A stretch of DNA of 64,000 bases. Origin: Cyanobacteria bacterium REEB67. Lineage in GTDB: Bacteria > Cyanobacteriota > Vampirovibrionia > Obscuribacterales > Obscuribacteraceae. A program made the translations under genes and the position numbers. The stretch spans positions 22,012-86,011 of the forward strand of contig JAGXAB010000018.1 of the NCBI GenBank assembly GCA_018971775.1, given 5' to 3'. Of the stretch, positions 33,728-42,666 are shown one piece after another. The notes under the pieces are model-generated. The model was not told where the DNA came from. It made no database searches and worked only from the letters and a program-made list of their open reading frames with translations. Each line of letters opens with the position of its first letter. The stretch's first letter is position 1.

Positions 33728-33767
33728 CTAGATACAACAAAACATATGCCAACCGGATCCAACATAT

Positions 33768-34250
33768 ATGCTGCATGACATTGACGAAGAAGCCCGGATG
33801 AAGCGCATCCTGGAAGTAATGGACAAGACTCTCCGCATCGCCCTCCAGATCGACGAAGTGGTCGGGCGCCTGAGCGAAAAAAGGGTCACCCTCGAAGAGA
33901 AGATGATCCGCGCCTACTTCCACCAGGTCAACGCCAACCTGCTTGAATTGTCGGCCTGGTTCAATCGTGCGCTGGCGGTGGCGACCACGCCAAAGCAAGC
34001 AGGAAACGACTCTGCCTTGCCCCAGAACACGAGCGAAATTCAAGCAGCCTGTATTGAGACCGAAACATTTCTAGACAAGCTGCAAGGGACCGTGGACGAG
34101 CTTTTGAAAGTCTTGCGCTACGACCTGAACTTTGTCGAACAATATTTCGAATTCAACTTCTACGGCAAGTTGACGAACGAAGACGGCTTCCTGCCTGAAT
34201 CGCAGCAACTCCTCGAAAAATTGAGCGGGCGCAAAAACGCCGAGCCCTAA
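33768..34250 (+). CDS. Hypothetical all-helical protein
   Basis: 160 residues with no signal or membrane helix. It consists of three or four amphipathic helices: EEARMKRILEVMDKTLRIAL, then VVGRLSEKRVTLEEKM and AYFHQVNANLLELSAWFNRAL. A Thr/Gln/Asn-rich linker and a second helical pair ending in EFNFYGKLTNEDGFLPES follow. There is no coiled-coil heptad long enough to call. No family is recognised. It lies just downstream of the RHH gene but behind its terminator, so it is a separate unit. Confidence 0.7.
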   Translation: MLHDIDEEARMKRILEVMDKTLRIALQIDEVVGRLSEKRVTLEEKMIRAYFHQVNANLLELSAWFNRALAVATTPKQAGNDSALPQNTSEIQAACIETETFLDKLQGTVDELLKVLRYDLNFVEQYFEFNFYGKLTNEDGFLPESQQLLEKLSGRKNAEP

Positions 34251-34300
34251 AAGAATTGACAGACTGGACCGCATTGACCAGATTGACCGAATAAACGGCA

Positions 34301-34870
34301 TTAGCCGGCGAAATAGCCGCCGCGGCGCAGTGCTTTTTCCGCCTTCTGGCGCACATTGCCATCACTGTCGACAAGCGCTTCCTGCAGGGCCGCGATGACA
34401 ACAGTGAGCTTTTCGTCGGGGGTCTTGCCCTCTTTCAGCCGAGGCAAGATTTTAGCCAGGCCGCGCGCAGCGCCACGTCGGACAAAAACCTCCGGATCTT
34501 TCAAAAGCCTGGCCACAGTTTCGGCAATGATTATCGTCGGATTGAGATGGCGCTCTAGGGTCTGGCTCGCTTCGTAGCGTATCCAGGGATCTTCGTGCTC
34601 GGTCAGAGCAATGATCGTTTTGATGAAAGGCTTGATTGCCCCGGTTTTTTCTTGAAACCAGCGCAAGGCGGCAATGCGAACATAAATGCTCTCATTCTCC
34701 AGAGCTTCGCCGAACATGCGACCGGAGCCCTGGACGAGGTGCTCGGGGAGACCGATCTTGAAAGCACGCGGTTCAAAGCCGGGATAATCATGCTGAATGA
34801 TCATGTCATCGACAAACTGGACCAGCTCTGTGGCCGGATCGAGGGAAGATGAATTTGAAGAACTTGTCAT
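34301..34870 (-). CDS. HEAT-repeat protein
   Basis: 189 residues. Successive helix pairs follow the HEAT/armadillo pattern with Asp/Arg-rich turns (DPWIRYEASQTLERHL, DPEVFVRRGAARGLAKIL, SDGNVRQKAEKALRRGG), about three to four repeats of roughly 35 residues. Such proteins are protein-binding scaffolds, and no enzyme domain is attached. It starts three bases after the stop of the large Gly/Pro-rich protein upstream, so the two are probably co-translated. Confidence 0.82.
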   Translation of the reverse strand: MTSSSNSSSLDPATELVQFVDDMIIQHDYPGFEPRAFKIGLPEHLVQGSGRMFGEALENESIYVRIAALRWFQEKTGAIKPFIKTIIALTEHEDPWIRYEASQTLERHLNPTIIIAETVARLLKDPEVFVRRGAARGLAKILPRLKEGKTPDEKLTVVIAALQEALVDSDGNVRQKAEKALRRGGYFAG

Positions 34871-34873
34871 AAC

Positions 34874-36490
34874 TTATTGACCGAATAATCCCTTGAGTGC
34901 ATCGAGCGTACCCTGAGGCAGTTGAGGCATTTGCGGAATCTGTCCGTTGCCGCCGCCACCACCAAATATATTACCGCCGCCAAATATATTACCGCCGGCC
35001 GGCATTTGTCCACCACCGACACCGCCCATCATTGCGGCCATCGGATCGGTTTGCATGACCTGTCCCTTGGTGACGTATCCGTACATGGCTATCTTGTCCA
35101 TAAATTTGCGGCTTGCGTCATAGGTTACGGCAACAGCCTGCACGTATGTTTGCTGTTCATTCACTTTGGTGAACCGCAAAACCGATTCCTGATATCGGCG
35201 ACGATTTTGTCCCGTCGTTTTCACTGTTTCATCGACAACGGTGACGACCTGCTGCTCGAGGACGGTCGGCGAAAGTTGTCGGACAACGTTTGTCATAGTG
35301 CGCGAGAGCAGCTCATTGCCGGACAAACTCTTATCCATAGCCGAGGTCTGGTGCTGGCCTAGATAGAGAACAATCGGATGAGGCATATTAGCGGCCATCT
35401 GTTGCATCATCTGACCCATGGCACCCGAGGCCTGGCCACCCATCAGCTGCTGCATTTCGGCAGCACTGCTCGGATCACTACCGGTAACCATAAACATTAT
35501 GCTTGCCGGAGCGAGGGTGGTAGCACCTTTTCCGTCAACGCTGAAGGCAAAATTTACCGCACCCTGACTTCCCTTTTTAAGGTAGCGGGCCATTTTCTGA
35601 GCAGCAACAGGATCGACGCGATAGCAAATCGGATCTTGCACGACTTCCCAGATAGTCAAATTACCGCCCCAATTGCCACGAAAATCACTCGGGAAACTTT
35701 TGGCGATCGTACCAGAATAAAGGGTCGGCGCCGCTTGCTCAGCCACTTTAGCCTTAAGCTTAGTAGTCGGTGTATTGTCCATCTGCGGTGTCATCGCCCT
35801 TAGTACCACGGGAAAATTCGCCCCAGCGCTGGAGGTCAACTGTTCGATACGGCCATAGAGATGCATTGGTTGACTGGCTCTGATCTTTGCTTCTTCGGCC
35901 GCTTTCTTTTGAGCTTCAGCGGCGACTGTCCCAGGCTTGAAAACTGGAGCCACCATGCCCGGCTCGCCGCCGGCGCTCGCTTCCTTTTCGACGGAACCTT
36001 TCTGCCTGACTGCTTCTCTTTTTTCTGCTTCTTTTTTAGCGGCTTCTTCTTTTAAGTCCTGTTGCTTTTCTTTTTCAGCAGAGGCTTTGCGGTCGCCTTC
36101 AAGAGGCGATACCTTGCTGGGCTCGATGTTAGGCACTTCGATTGGAGGCAAACCCAGGGGCGTAGCGGACGCCGAAGTGGCGGAAGGGCTAGCGGTGCTG
36201 GTTGGAGAAAAAGGCGTGCTTGGCGGCGGACTGGCACCCGGTGCCGTCCAGACTCCATTGTCGCCTGGCGCCCCGGAAGATGTACCCGTAGAAGGTGCGG
36301 TCCAGATACCGGGCTGACCCTGAGCACGGGCGGCGCCTCCGCATTGCTTGCTATTGAGCGACAGAGGCAAGGGCAAAGAAGCAACCAGACTCAAGCTCAA
36401 GCACAGGGCGGCCCTGACGCGCAGCCTGTTGGCGCGACTGAGATCCGGCGCTGCCGTCGATCTTGCATTCTTCAGTGTCATTATTTTCAC
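34874..36490 (-). CDS. Secreted low-complexity protein with C-terminal Gly-rich tail
   Basis: 538 residues with an N-terminal signal (LCLSLSLVASLPLPLSL). A Pro/Ser/Thr-rich spacer with a WTAP duplication follows (GIWTAP and GVWTAP). Next is a charged Lys/Glu helix (about 125-185). A conserved-looking core starting near MHLYGRIEQL contains IWEVVQDPICYRVDP and VMFMVTGS-like strands. A Gly-rich tail holds a duplicated GGNIFG hexapeptide. The mature core resembles no family I know. It is upstream of the HEAT protein (3-base gap), and the pair may form one complex. Confidence 0.7.
   Translation of the reverse strand: MKIMTLKNARSTAAPDLSRANRLRVRAALCLSLSLVASLPLPLSLNSKQCGGAARAQGQPGIWTAPSTGTSSGAPGDNGVWTAPGASPPPSTPFSPTSTASPSATSASATPLGLPPIEVPNIEPSKVSPLEGDRKASAEKEKQQDLKEEAAKKEAEKREAVRQKGSVEKEASAGGEPGMVAPVFKPGTVAAEAQKKAAEEAKIRASQPMHLYGRIEQLTSSAGANFPVVLRAMTPQMDNTPTTKLKAKVAEQAAPTLYSGTIAKSFPSDFRGNWGGNLTIWEVVQDPICYRVDPVAAQKMARYLKKGSQGAVNFAFSVDGKGATTLAPASIMFMVTGSDPSSAAEMQQLMGGQASGAMGQMMQQMAANMPHPIVLYLGQHQTSAMDKSLSGNELLSRTMTNVVRQLSPTVLEQQVVTVVDETVKTTGQNRRRYQESVLRFTKVNEQQTYVQAVAVTYDASRKFMDKIAMYGYVTKGQVMQTDPMAAMMGGVGGGQMPAGGNIFGGGNIFGGGGGNGQIPQMPQLPQGTLDALKGLFGQ
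34962..34997. repeat. Two perfect 18-base tandem repeats
   Basis: Unit CCAAATATATTACCGCCG repeated twice, in the coding region of the preceding Gly-rich tail. It encodes the duplicated GGNIFG hexapeptide and is likely to be length-variable. Confidence 0.9.
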
Positions 36491-36568
36491 CAGCTCGAAA
36501 GGAAAACACGTCTTGCACAGGTAATGTGCCCAGCCGGGCCACTTTTTACCAGAAAAGCGCTTAAACCC

Positions 36569-37540
36569 CTAAGCCTTGACTCCCACACCGCCCAGAATAG
36601 TTTCAGCCCGCTCGATCAATTCGAGCGAGAGTTTCACACCGGCAGCTTTGACATTCTCTTCTATTTGCGCGGCTTTGGTGGCACCAATGATTACGCTCGA
36701 TACATTACTCTGACGCAGGCACCAGGCCAGGGCAAACTGCGACATGGTCAGATCGGCTTCTCTGGCGAGCGGCATCAATCTCTGTACTTTTTCCAGAGTT
36801 TCGTTGGCCATGAGCGATCGACCCATCATAAAGACATTGACGCGGCTGTCGGCGGCGCGCGAATCGTTAGGCAGTGGTTTTTCCGGTACATATTTACCGG
36901 TGAGAACGCCCTGAGCAAGCGGACTGAAGACTACCTGTCCAACACCTAGTCGTTCGCAGGTGGGCAGCACAGTTGCTTCGATATTACGTGTCAGCATGTT
37001 GTAGCAAGGCTGATTGGAAACAGGCGGTTGAGCGTTCATCTCAGCAGCCAGACGGCAGGCCTCTTCGATTTGCGAGCCGCTCCATTCGCTGACGCCCCAA
37101 TAAAGTATTTTGCCCTGTCTCGTCAATATGTCCATTGTGGAAACAAGCTCTTCCATCGGTACTTCCGGATCGAAGCGGTGACACTGGTAGAGATCTATAT
37201 AGTCCATCTTCAGACGCTTGAGGCTGGCATTGCACTGTTCGTAAACGTGCTTGCGCGACAAACCCTTATCGTTCGGGCCTTCACCCATCGGAAAGAAAAC
37301 TTTGCTGGCGACGAAGCATTCGTCGCGCTTCATCGAGCCGACCGCTTTGCCGACAACTACTTCGGCGGCACCATGCGCGTAGACATTAGCCGTGTCGAAA
37401 AAATTTATACCGTGATCGAAAGCATTGTGTATTTGCTTGACTGCGTTTTTTTCGTCAACCGAGCCACCGTAAGTGAGCCAACTACCAAGGGCCACTTCGG
37501 AAACTTTGACGCCCCACTTGCCCAACCTTCGATAATGCAT
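36569..37540 (-). CDS. Aldo/keto reductase
   Basis: NADPH-dependent carbonyl reductase, 323 residues, TIM barrel. The catalytic tetrad is visible: Asp and Tyr in FFDTANVYAHG, Lys in FVASKVFF and His in DLYQCHRFDPE. The C-terminal cofactor part VSSVIIGATKAAQIEENVKA is intact. It is closest in style to the Kv-beta/YghZ group. The start ATG at 37540 follows AGGT. Its substrate is unknown and the neighbours do not help. Confidence 0.9.
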   Translation of the reverse strand: MHYRRLGKWGVKVSEVALGSWLTYGGSVDEKNAVKQIHNAFDHGINFFDTANVYAHGAAEVVVGKAVGSMKRDECFVASKVFFPMGEGPNDKGLSRKHVYEQCNASLKRLKMDYIDLYQCHRFDPEVPMEELVSTMDILTRQGKILYWGVSEWSGSQIEEACRLAAEMNAQPPVSNQPCYNMLTRNIEATVLPTCERLGVGQVVFSPLAQGVLTGKYVPEKPLPNDSRAADSRVNVFMMGRSLMANETLEKVQRLMPLAREADLTMSQFALAWCLRQSNVSSVIIGATKAAQIEENVKAAGVKLSLELIERAETILGGVGVKA

Positions 37541-37630
37541 GCACTGACCTGGTAAATAAATAGGAATAATCAGTTTAGGCGCGCACTGAGTACACGCAAA
37601 CTATCTTTTATGCTCTACTTGGCCCCTTTT

Positions 37631-38932
37631 CTATTTATCGTCCAGGGGCAGCAGAAGGATTGTCATCATACCAGGGATAGCCGCCAAGAAACTGACAAGG
37701 AAGAAGGTTTTATATCCAAGGGTGAGACATAAAGCGCCGCTAAAATATCCAGGCAACATTATGCCAAGTGCCATCAATGCCGTAGCTATAGCGTAATGAC
37801 CGGCTTTGTACTGACTCTTGACGGTACGCAACAAGAAAACCGTGTAAGCCGCTGTGCCAAGCCCGTAGCCAAATTGCTCGATTGCATTAAATGTAGCTAC
37901 GACAGCGAAGTCGGGGCGAAACTGAGCAAGAAAATAATAAAGAAGGATGGAAAGATTCTGAAAAATGGCAGTGGGCATTAACGTGCGCTTAAGTCCGTAT
38001 TTGCTGACAACAATGCCACCGAGTATGCCGCCTAATAGTAGGAAGCCGATGCCGACGCCGGTCACCTGACTGAGCACAATGTTGCTATAACCAAGCCCGC
38101 CATTGCCGACATCATCCTGTAAAAAGGGATAAGCCATCTTGAGGACGAGCGCGTCGCCGAGCCGAAAAGTCAATATATAGATGACAATCCAAAAAATCTT
38201 CGCCTGATCGAAAAAAGTGAGGAAGACAGTCAGGAATGTCTTCAGCGATGCTTTGTTTTCACTGGCATTAGCCGATGGCAAACGCTGCGATTTAGGCAAA
38301 CCCAAAAAGTGAAGAAGGGCTGCCAGAGCGCAGATCGTTCCACAGACGCCAAAGGCCATCGACCAGCCCTGTACATAATTTAGATGATGCTGTTCATGTA
38401 AGACGCCGACAAAAAACACCAGTACCGATTGACCGAACAAGATCGCCATCTTGTAGACGGCGTTGCGCACACCGACAAAGTAGGATTGCTGCTCTTTATT
38501 TAGACTCTCGAGATAGTAGCCGTCGATAGCCACGTCCTGAGTGGCCGAGATTACGGCCATCAGAGAAAAGCAGCACAAAGTGGCTGTCATCACCTGAGCG
38601 CTGCTCAAGGCCGGAAAAATGGAAAGTGAAAAGAGAGCAACAAAAAGCAGAGCCAGGGCGATTTGCGCGCCGACGATCCAGCCGCGCTTAGTGCCGACCA
38701 GATCGACCATCGGAGCCCAGGCAAATTTCAGCACCCAGGGCAAATAGAAAAGACTGGTGGCCTGGCCGATGAAGACGAGCGATTCACCAAGATTTTTATA
38801 GAAAACAACCGAGACATAAACAACGAGAGCGTAAGGCAGGCCCTCGATGAAATATAGTGTCGGTATAAAAACGGCCGGTTTGAGTGCTTTCAAAGATATC
38901 GACCCTGGCTGGCTTGGAGGAGCATGCAGCAT
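37631..38932 (-). CDS. AmpG-like MFS permease
   Basis: 433 residues, about 12 helices. The N-terminal YFIEGLPYALVVYVSVVFYKNLG and the loop PWVLKFAWAPMVDLVGT match the AmpG/acetyl-CoA-transporter branch. That branch imports muropeptides (anhydro-GlcNAc-MurNAc peptides) for wall recycling. No ampD or nagZ is adjacent. A GC-rich five-pair hairpin (38939-38952) sits immediately before the start, and read on plus it is followed by six T. This could mask the ribosome site or end an antisense transcript. Confidence 0.8.
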   Translation of the reverse strand: MLHAPPSQPGSISLKALKPAVFIPTLYFIEGLPYALVVYVSVVFYKNLGESLVFIGQATSLFYLPWVLKFAWAPMVDLVGTKRGWIVGAQIALALLFVALFSLSIFPALSSAQVMTATLCCFSLMAVISATQDVAIDGYYLESLNKEQQSYFVGVRNAVYKMAILFGQSVLVFFVGVLHEQHHLNYVQGWSMAFGVCGTICALAALLHFLGLPKSQRLPSANASENKASLKTFLTVFLTFFDQAKIFWIVIYILTFRLGDALVLKMAYPFLQDDVGNGGLGYSNIVLSQVTGVGIGFLLLGGILGGIVVSKYGLKRTLMPTAIFQNLSILLYYFLAQFRPDFAVVATFNAIEQFGYGLGTAAYTVFLLRTVKSQYKAGHYAIATALMALGIMLPGYFSGALCLTLGYKTFFLVSFLAAIPGMMTILLLPLDDK

Positions 38933-38994
38933 TGTAACCCGGCCGACGCCGGTTTTTTGGCATACAATTTCTATCCACTGCTTCGAGATTGATC

Positions 38995-40350
38995 ATGCCC
39001 ACTTATCGACTGATCTGCCTGATTTTACTGATTGCTCTTTCCCTGCGCGTCGCTAGAGGGCAAGAGCCCGCACCGCATATAGTGGCACAGAAAAGATTGA
39101 AGCCTTCTCCGGTGGATACGGTTGTCAGTCAGGGCTATGCTCTGAAAATCATCAATTCCGTGGACAAAATCGTTCGCAGGAATTTTTACGATAAAAAAGC
39201 GGTTGAAGAAGTCTGGGGGAAGTCTTGTGCGAAAATGCTGGCCGATTTTCAAAAGCGCGGTCAGTGCGACGAAATCAGCCTGACCGATAGCTTGAATGAG
39301 CTCTTGCAAAAGCTCAAAACAAGTCATTGCCAGTTCGTCAGTGCAAACGACGAGGCCTTTTATTTCCTCCACTCACTCTTCGCCACCCTGCGCGGTGCAG
39401 ATAGCAAAAAAGATCCGCTGGCGGCGCCGATTGCCTGCACTGGTTTTGCCACCGGCGGCTGTGATTATCCCAGCGATGTGATTCGCTACATCCTCGACGG
39501 CAGCCCGGCGGCAAAGGCCGGTCTCGAGGTAGGAGACCGTATCGTCGCGGTAGACGGCCAAGCTTATGTCGGCTATCTGAACTTCGCGGGCAAAGCCGGA
39601 CGCCAATTGAATCTCGTAGTAGATAGACAATCACAGCATAAAAACTTTGTTGAGATTGCCCTGACGCCGGTGAAGAAGGAGATCTATCCTTTTTATATCG
39701 AAGCGATGCAGGCCAGTAAAAAGAAAATCAAGGCTGGCAAGCACACTCTCGGCTATGTCCATCTCTGGGCGGGCGGCACTCCGAGCGGCGAAGCGCTGGC
39801 CGAGATCGTCACCGGCTATTTGCAAGACGTCGATGGTCTGCTTTTAGATTTGCGGGACGGCTATGGCGGCGCTTCATTACAGGACCTCGACATTTTCTAC
39901 CGCCCAGCCGACGCTTACCCCGATCTGGTCACGGTCGAGCGCTCAGGCAAAGAGAACAGAGCGCGGCTCTGCTTCGACAGGCCGGTCGTGGCTTTGATCA
40001 ATTCCGGCTCCCGTAGCGGCAAAGAGCTGCTCGCCTACAGCCTGAAGCAGTCCGGTCGAGCCGTTCTGGTCGGCGAAAAGACAGCCGGGGCAGTCGTTGG
40101 CGGTCGTCTATTCAATATCGACGGACACAGTTCGCTTTATCTGGCCGTCGTCGACGTCAAGCTGGCCGCGGCAGGGAAAAATCACAAAAGCGGAAAAGGT
40201 CAGGCGGAAGCCACTCTGGAGCGCCTCGAGGGCAAAGGCGTGGCCCCTGACATTGCTGTTTTAAACGAAAGTCATAATCAAAATGGTTACGGACTACAAC
40301 TAAAGGCGGCAATCGAGGCCCTTGAAAAGCAATTGAACTCTCAAAACTAG
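38995..40350 (+). CDS. S41-like protein with PDZ domain
   Basis: 451 residues from the ATG at 38995 (MPTYRLIC). Signal peptide, an N-terminal helical domain with Cys pairs (SCAKML), a PDZ domain around SPAAKAGLEVGDRIVAVDGQAY, then a tail-specific-protease-like core (DGLLLDLRDGYGG, ALINSGSRSGKEL, VGEKTAGAV). The GSRSGKE site aligns with the nucleophile region. The Lys base of CtpA-type enzymes (FGKG) is replaced by AGAV, as in IRBP/tricorn-like members, so peptidase activity is uncertain. It is divergent from the AmpG-like gene and 44 bases before the aconitase. Confidence 0.82.
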   Translation: MPTYRLICLILLIALSLRVARGQEPAPHIVAQKRLKPSPVDTVVSQGYALKIINSVDKIVRRNFYDKKAVEEVWGKSCAKMLADFQKRGQCDEISLTDSLNELLQKLKTSHCQFVSANDEAFYFLHSLFATLRGADSKKDPLAAPIACTGFATGGCDYPSDVIRYILDGSPAAKAGLEVGDRIVAVDGQAYVGYLNFAGKAGRQLNLVVDRQSQHKNFVEIALTPVKKEIYPFYIEAMQASKKKIKAGKHTLGYVHLWAGGTPSGEALAEIVTGYLQDVDGLLLDLRDGYGGASLQDLDIFYRPADAYPDLVTVERSGKENRARLCFDRPVVALINSGSRSGKELLAYSLKQSGRAVLVGEKTAGAVVGGRLFNIDGHSSLYLAVVDVKLAAAGKNHKSGKGQAEATLERLEGKGVAPDIAVLNESHNQNGYGLQLKAAIEALEKQLNSQN

Positions 40351-40394
40351 TACAATTAAAGGCCCAAGAACCTTAAGACGTAAGAGAGAATGCT

Positions 40395-42665
40395 ATGTCG
40401 AACCTCAATGTCGCTGACATCAAAAAAATCTATAACGCTCTGCCTGCCAAACATGCAGAAGCAAGAAAAAAACTGGGTCGTCCCCTGACCCTGGCCGAAA
40501 AGGTGCTGACTTCACACCTCGATCACTGGCCTGCCGAAACCGTCGTCCGCGGTGAGAGCTATGCTTTCCTGCGCCCCGACCGCGTCGCCATGCAGGACGC
40601 CACGGCTCAAATGGCTCTCTTGCAATTTATGCAGGCCCAACTAAAAACAGTAGCGGTACCAAGTACGGTGCACTGCGATCACTTGATCCTGGCTCGCAAC
40701 GGCGCTGAAAAAGACATGGAAGTCGCCCTCGGCGACAACAAAGAAGTATTCGATTTTCTCGCCTCGGCCAGTCAGAAACACGGCATTGGCTTCTGGAAGC
40801 CGGGCGCGGGCATCATCCACCAGGTCGTCCTGGAAAACTACGCCTTCCCGGGCGGCATGATGGTCGGTACCGATTCGCACACACCTAATGCCGGCGGCCT
40901 CGGTATGGTAGCCATCGGCGTTGGCGGCGCAGACGCCGTAGACGTGATGGCCGGCGAACCCTGGGGCGTGCGTTGGCCCAAGCTGATCGGCGTGCACCTG
41001 AAAGGCAAGCTGAACGGCTGGACATCGCCCAAAGACGTCATTCTCAAATTAGCCGGTATCCTCACCGTCGCCGGCGGCACCGGTGCAATCATCGAATATT
41101 TTGGTCCCGGCACCAAGTCGATCAGCTGCACAGGCAAAGGCACGATCACTAATATGGGTGCCGAACTCGGTGCCACCACTTCGATCTTCCCTTATGACGA
41201 GCGCATGGCCAATTACCTCAAAGTAACCAACCGCGGTGAAATCGCCGACCTGGCCACCGATCATGCTGAGTGCCTCGTAGCCGATCCGGAAGTAGCAGCC
41301 GACCCGACCAAATATTTCGATCAAATTGTCGAAATCGATCTCGACAGCCTCGAGCCATTTGTAGTTGGTCCTCATTCTCCCGACCTGGCTCGTCCGATCT
41401 CGGCCTTCGCCGCTGAAATCGCCGAAAAAGGCTATCCGGATAATCTCACCTACGCTTTGATCGGCAGTTGCACAAACTCTTCTTATGAAGACATGAGCAG
41501 AGCGGCCAACGTCGCCCAGCAGGGCGCTGACCACGGCGTCAAAGCCCACTGCGGATTTTTGATCTCGCCTGGTTCGGAACAGATTTTCGAAACGATCGAG
41601 CGCGACGGACAGATGCACACCCTCGAGGAAATTGGCGGCACCGTGCTGGCCAATGCCTGCGGACCTTGCATCGGTCAATGGAAACGCGATGATGCCGCAG
41701 CCGGTACGACAAATTCGATCATCACTTCCTTCAACCGCAACTTCCAGAAGCGCAATGACGGCAACGCCGCCACGCTCGCTTTCATCGGCTCACCCGAAAT
41801 CGTCACCGCTTTCGCCCTGGCCGGTAAGCTCTCCTTTAATCCGCTCAAAGACGCTATCAAAGGGGCGGACGGAGTGGAATTCAAACTGATCCCGCCGGTC
41901 AGCCCCGAGCTGCCCAGCAAAGGCTTCAAATGCGAAGAGCTCAGTTATCAGGCACCGGCCGAGGATGGCTCGAAAGTGACCGTGATCGTCAATCCGGACA
42001 GCGAGCGCTTGCAGCTCCTGGCACCCTTCGCGGCCTGGGACGGTAAAGATTACCTGCACATGCCCTTACTTCTGAAAGCGCTCGGCAAATGCACGACCGA
42101 CCACATCTCGCCTGCCGGTCCGTGGCTTCGTTATCGCGGTCACCTCGATCGCATCTCGGACAATATGTACATCGGCGCCATCAACGCTTTCACAAAAGAG
42201 CCCGGAGTAGGTCTCGATGTCGTCAGCGGCGATCGCAAACCCTACCCGCAAGTAGCCCGTCATTACAAATCGGAAAATCTCGGCTGGGTGGTAGTCGGTG
42301 ACCAGAACTACGGTGAAGGCTCGAGCCGCGAGCATGCCGCCATGTCTCCTCGCTTCTTGAACTGCAAAGCAGTGATCGTGCGCAGCTTCGCCCGTATCGC
42401 CGAGACCAACTTGAAAAAGCAGGGCATCCTCGCCCTCACCTTCGTCGATCCCGCCGACTACGACAAGATTGGCGAGAAGGACCGGGTCAGTGTCGTCGGC
42501 TTGAAAGATTTTGCCCCGGGCAAAAATCTCAAAGTCGTCATCGACCATGATGGTGGTACCAGCGAGACTATCGAAGTGAAGCATACTTTCACCGACGAGC
42601 AAGTGGGCTGGTTCAAGGCGGGCTCGGCCCTCAACTTGATCCGCCAGAAGCGCGAAGGTCATTAA
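40395..42665 (+). CDS. acnA: Aconitate hydratase
   Basis: Citrate-isocitrate interconversion in the TCA cycle, 756 residues. [4Fe-4S] ligands are in IGSCTNSSY and [10 protein letters not shown]. Substrate residues are in [12 protein letters not shown] and [15 protein letters not shown]; the last lies in the C-terminal swivel domain. The domain order (three N-terminal cluster domains, then the swivel) is that of the AcnA/mitochondrial type, not AcnB. It is one base before the thioredoxin-NHL gene, so the two are coupled. The symbol is by family only. Confidence 0.95.
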   Translation: MSNLNVADIKKIYNALPAKHAEARKKLGRPLTLAEKVLTSHLDHWPAETVVRGESYAFLRPDRVAMQDATAQMALLQFMQAQLKTVAVPSTVHCDHLILARNGAEKDMEVALGDNKEVFDFLASASQKHGIGFWKPGAGIIHQVVLENYAFPGGMMVGTDSHTPNAGGLGMVAIGVGGADAVDVMAGEPWGVRWPKLIGVHLKGKLNGWTSPKDVILKLAGILTVAGGTGAIIEYFGPGTKSISCTGKGTITNMGAELGATTSIFPYDERMANYLKVTNRGEIADLATDHAECLVADPEVAADPTKYFDQIVEIDLDSLEPFVVGPHSPDLARPISAFAAEIAEKGYPDNLTYALIGSCTNSSYEDMSRAANVAQQGADHGVKAHCGFLISPGSEQIFETIERDGQMHTLEEIGGTVLANACGPCIGQWKRDDAAAGTTNSIITSFNRNFQKRNDGNAATLAFIGSPEIVTAFALAGKLSFNPLKDAIKGADGVEFKLIPPVSPELPSKGFKCEELSYQAPAEDGSKVTVIVNPDSERLQLLAPFAAWDGKDYLHMPLLLKALGKCTTDHISPAGPWLRYRGHLDRISDNMYIGAINAFTKEPGVGLDVVSGDRKPYPQVARHYKSENLGWVVVGDQNYGEGSSREHAAMSPRFLNCKAVIVRSFARIAETNLKKQGILALTFVDPADYDKIGEKDRVSVVGLKDFAPGKNLKVVIDHDGGTSETIEVKHTFTDEQVGWFKAGSALNLIRQKREGH

Positions 42666-42666
42666 A

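Noticed and set aside
34962..34997. Possible start of a CRISPR or satellite array
   Set aside because: Only two adjacent copies without spacers, within a coding region.
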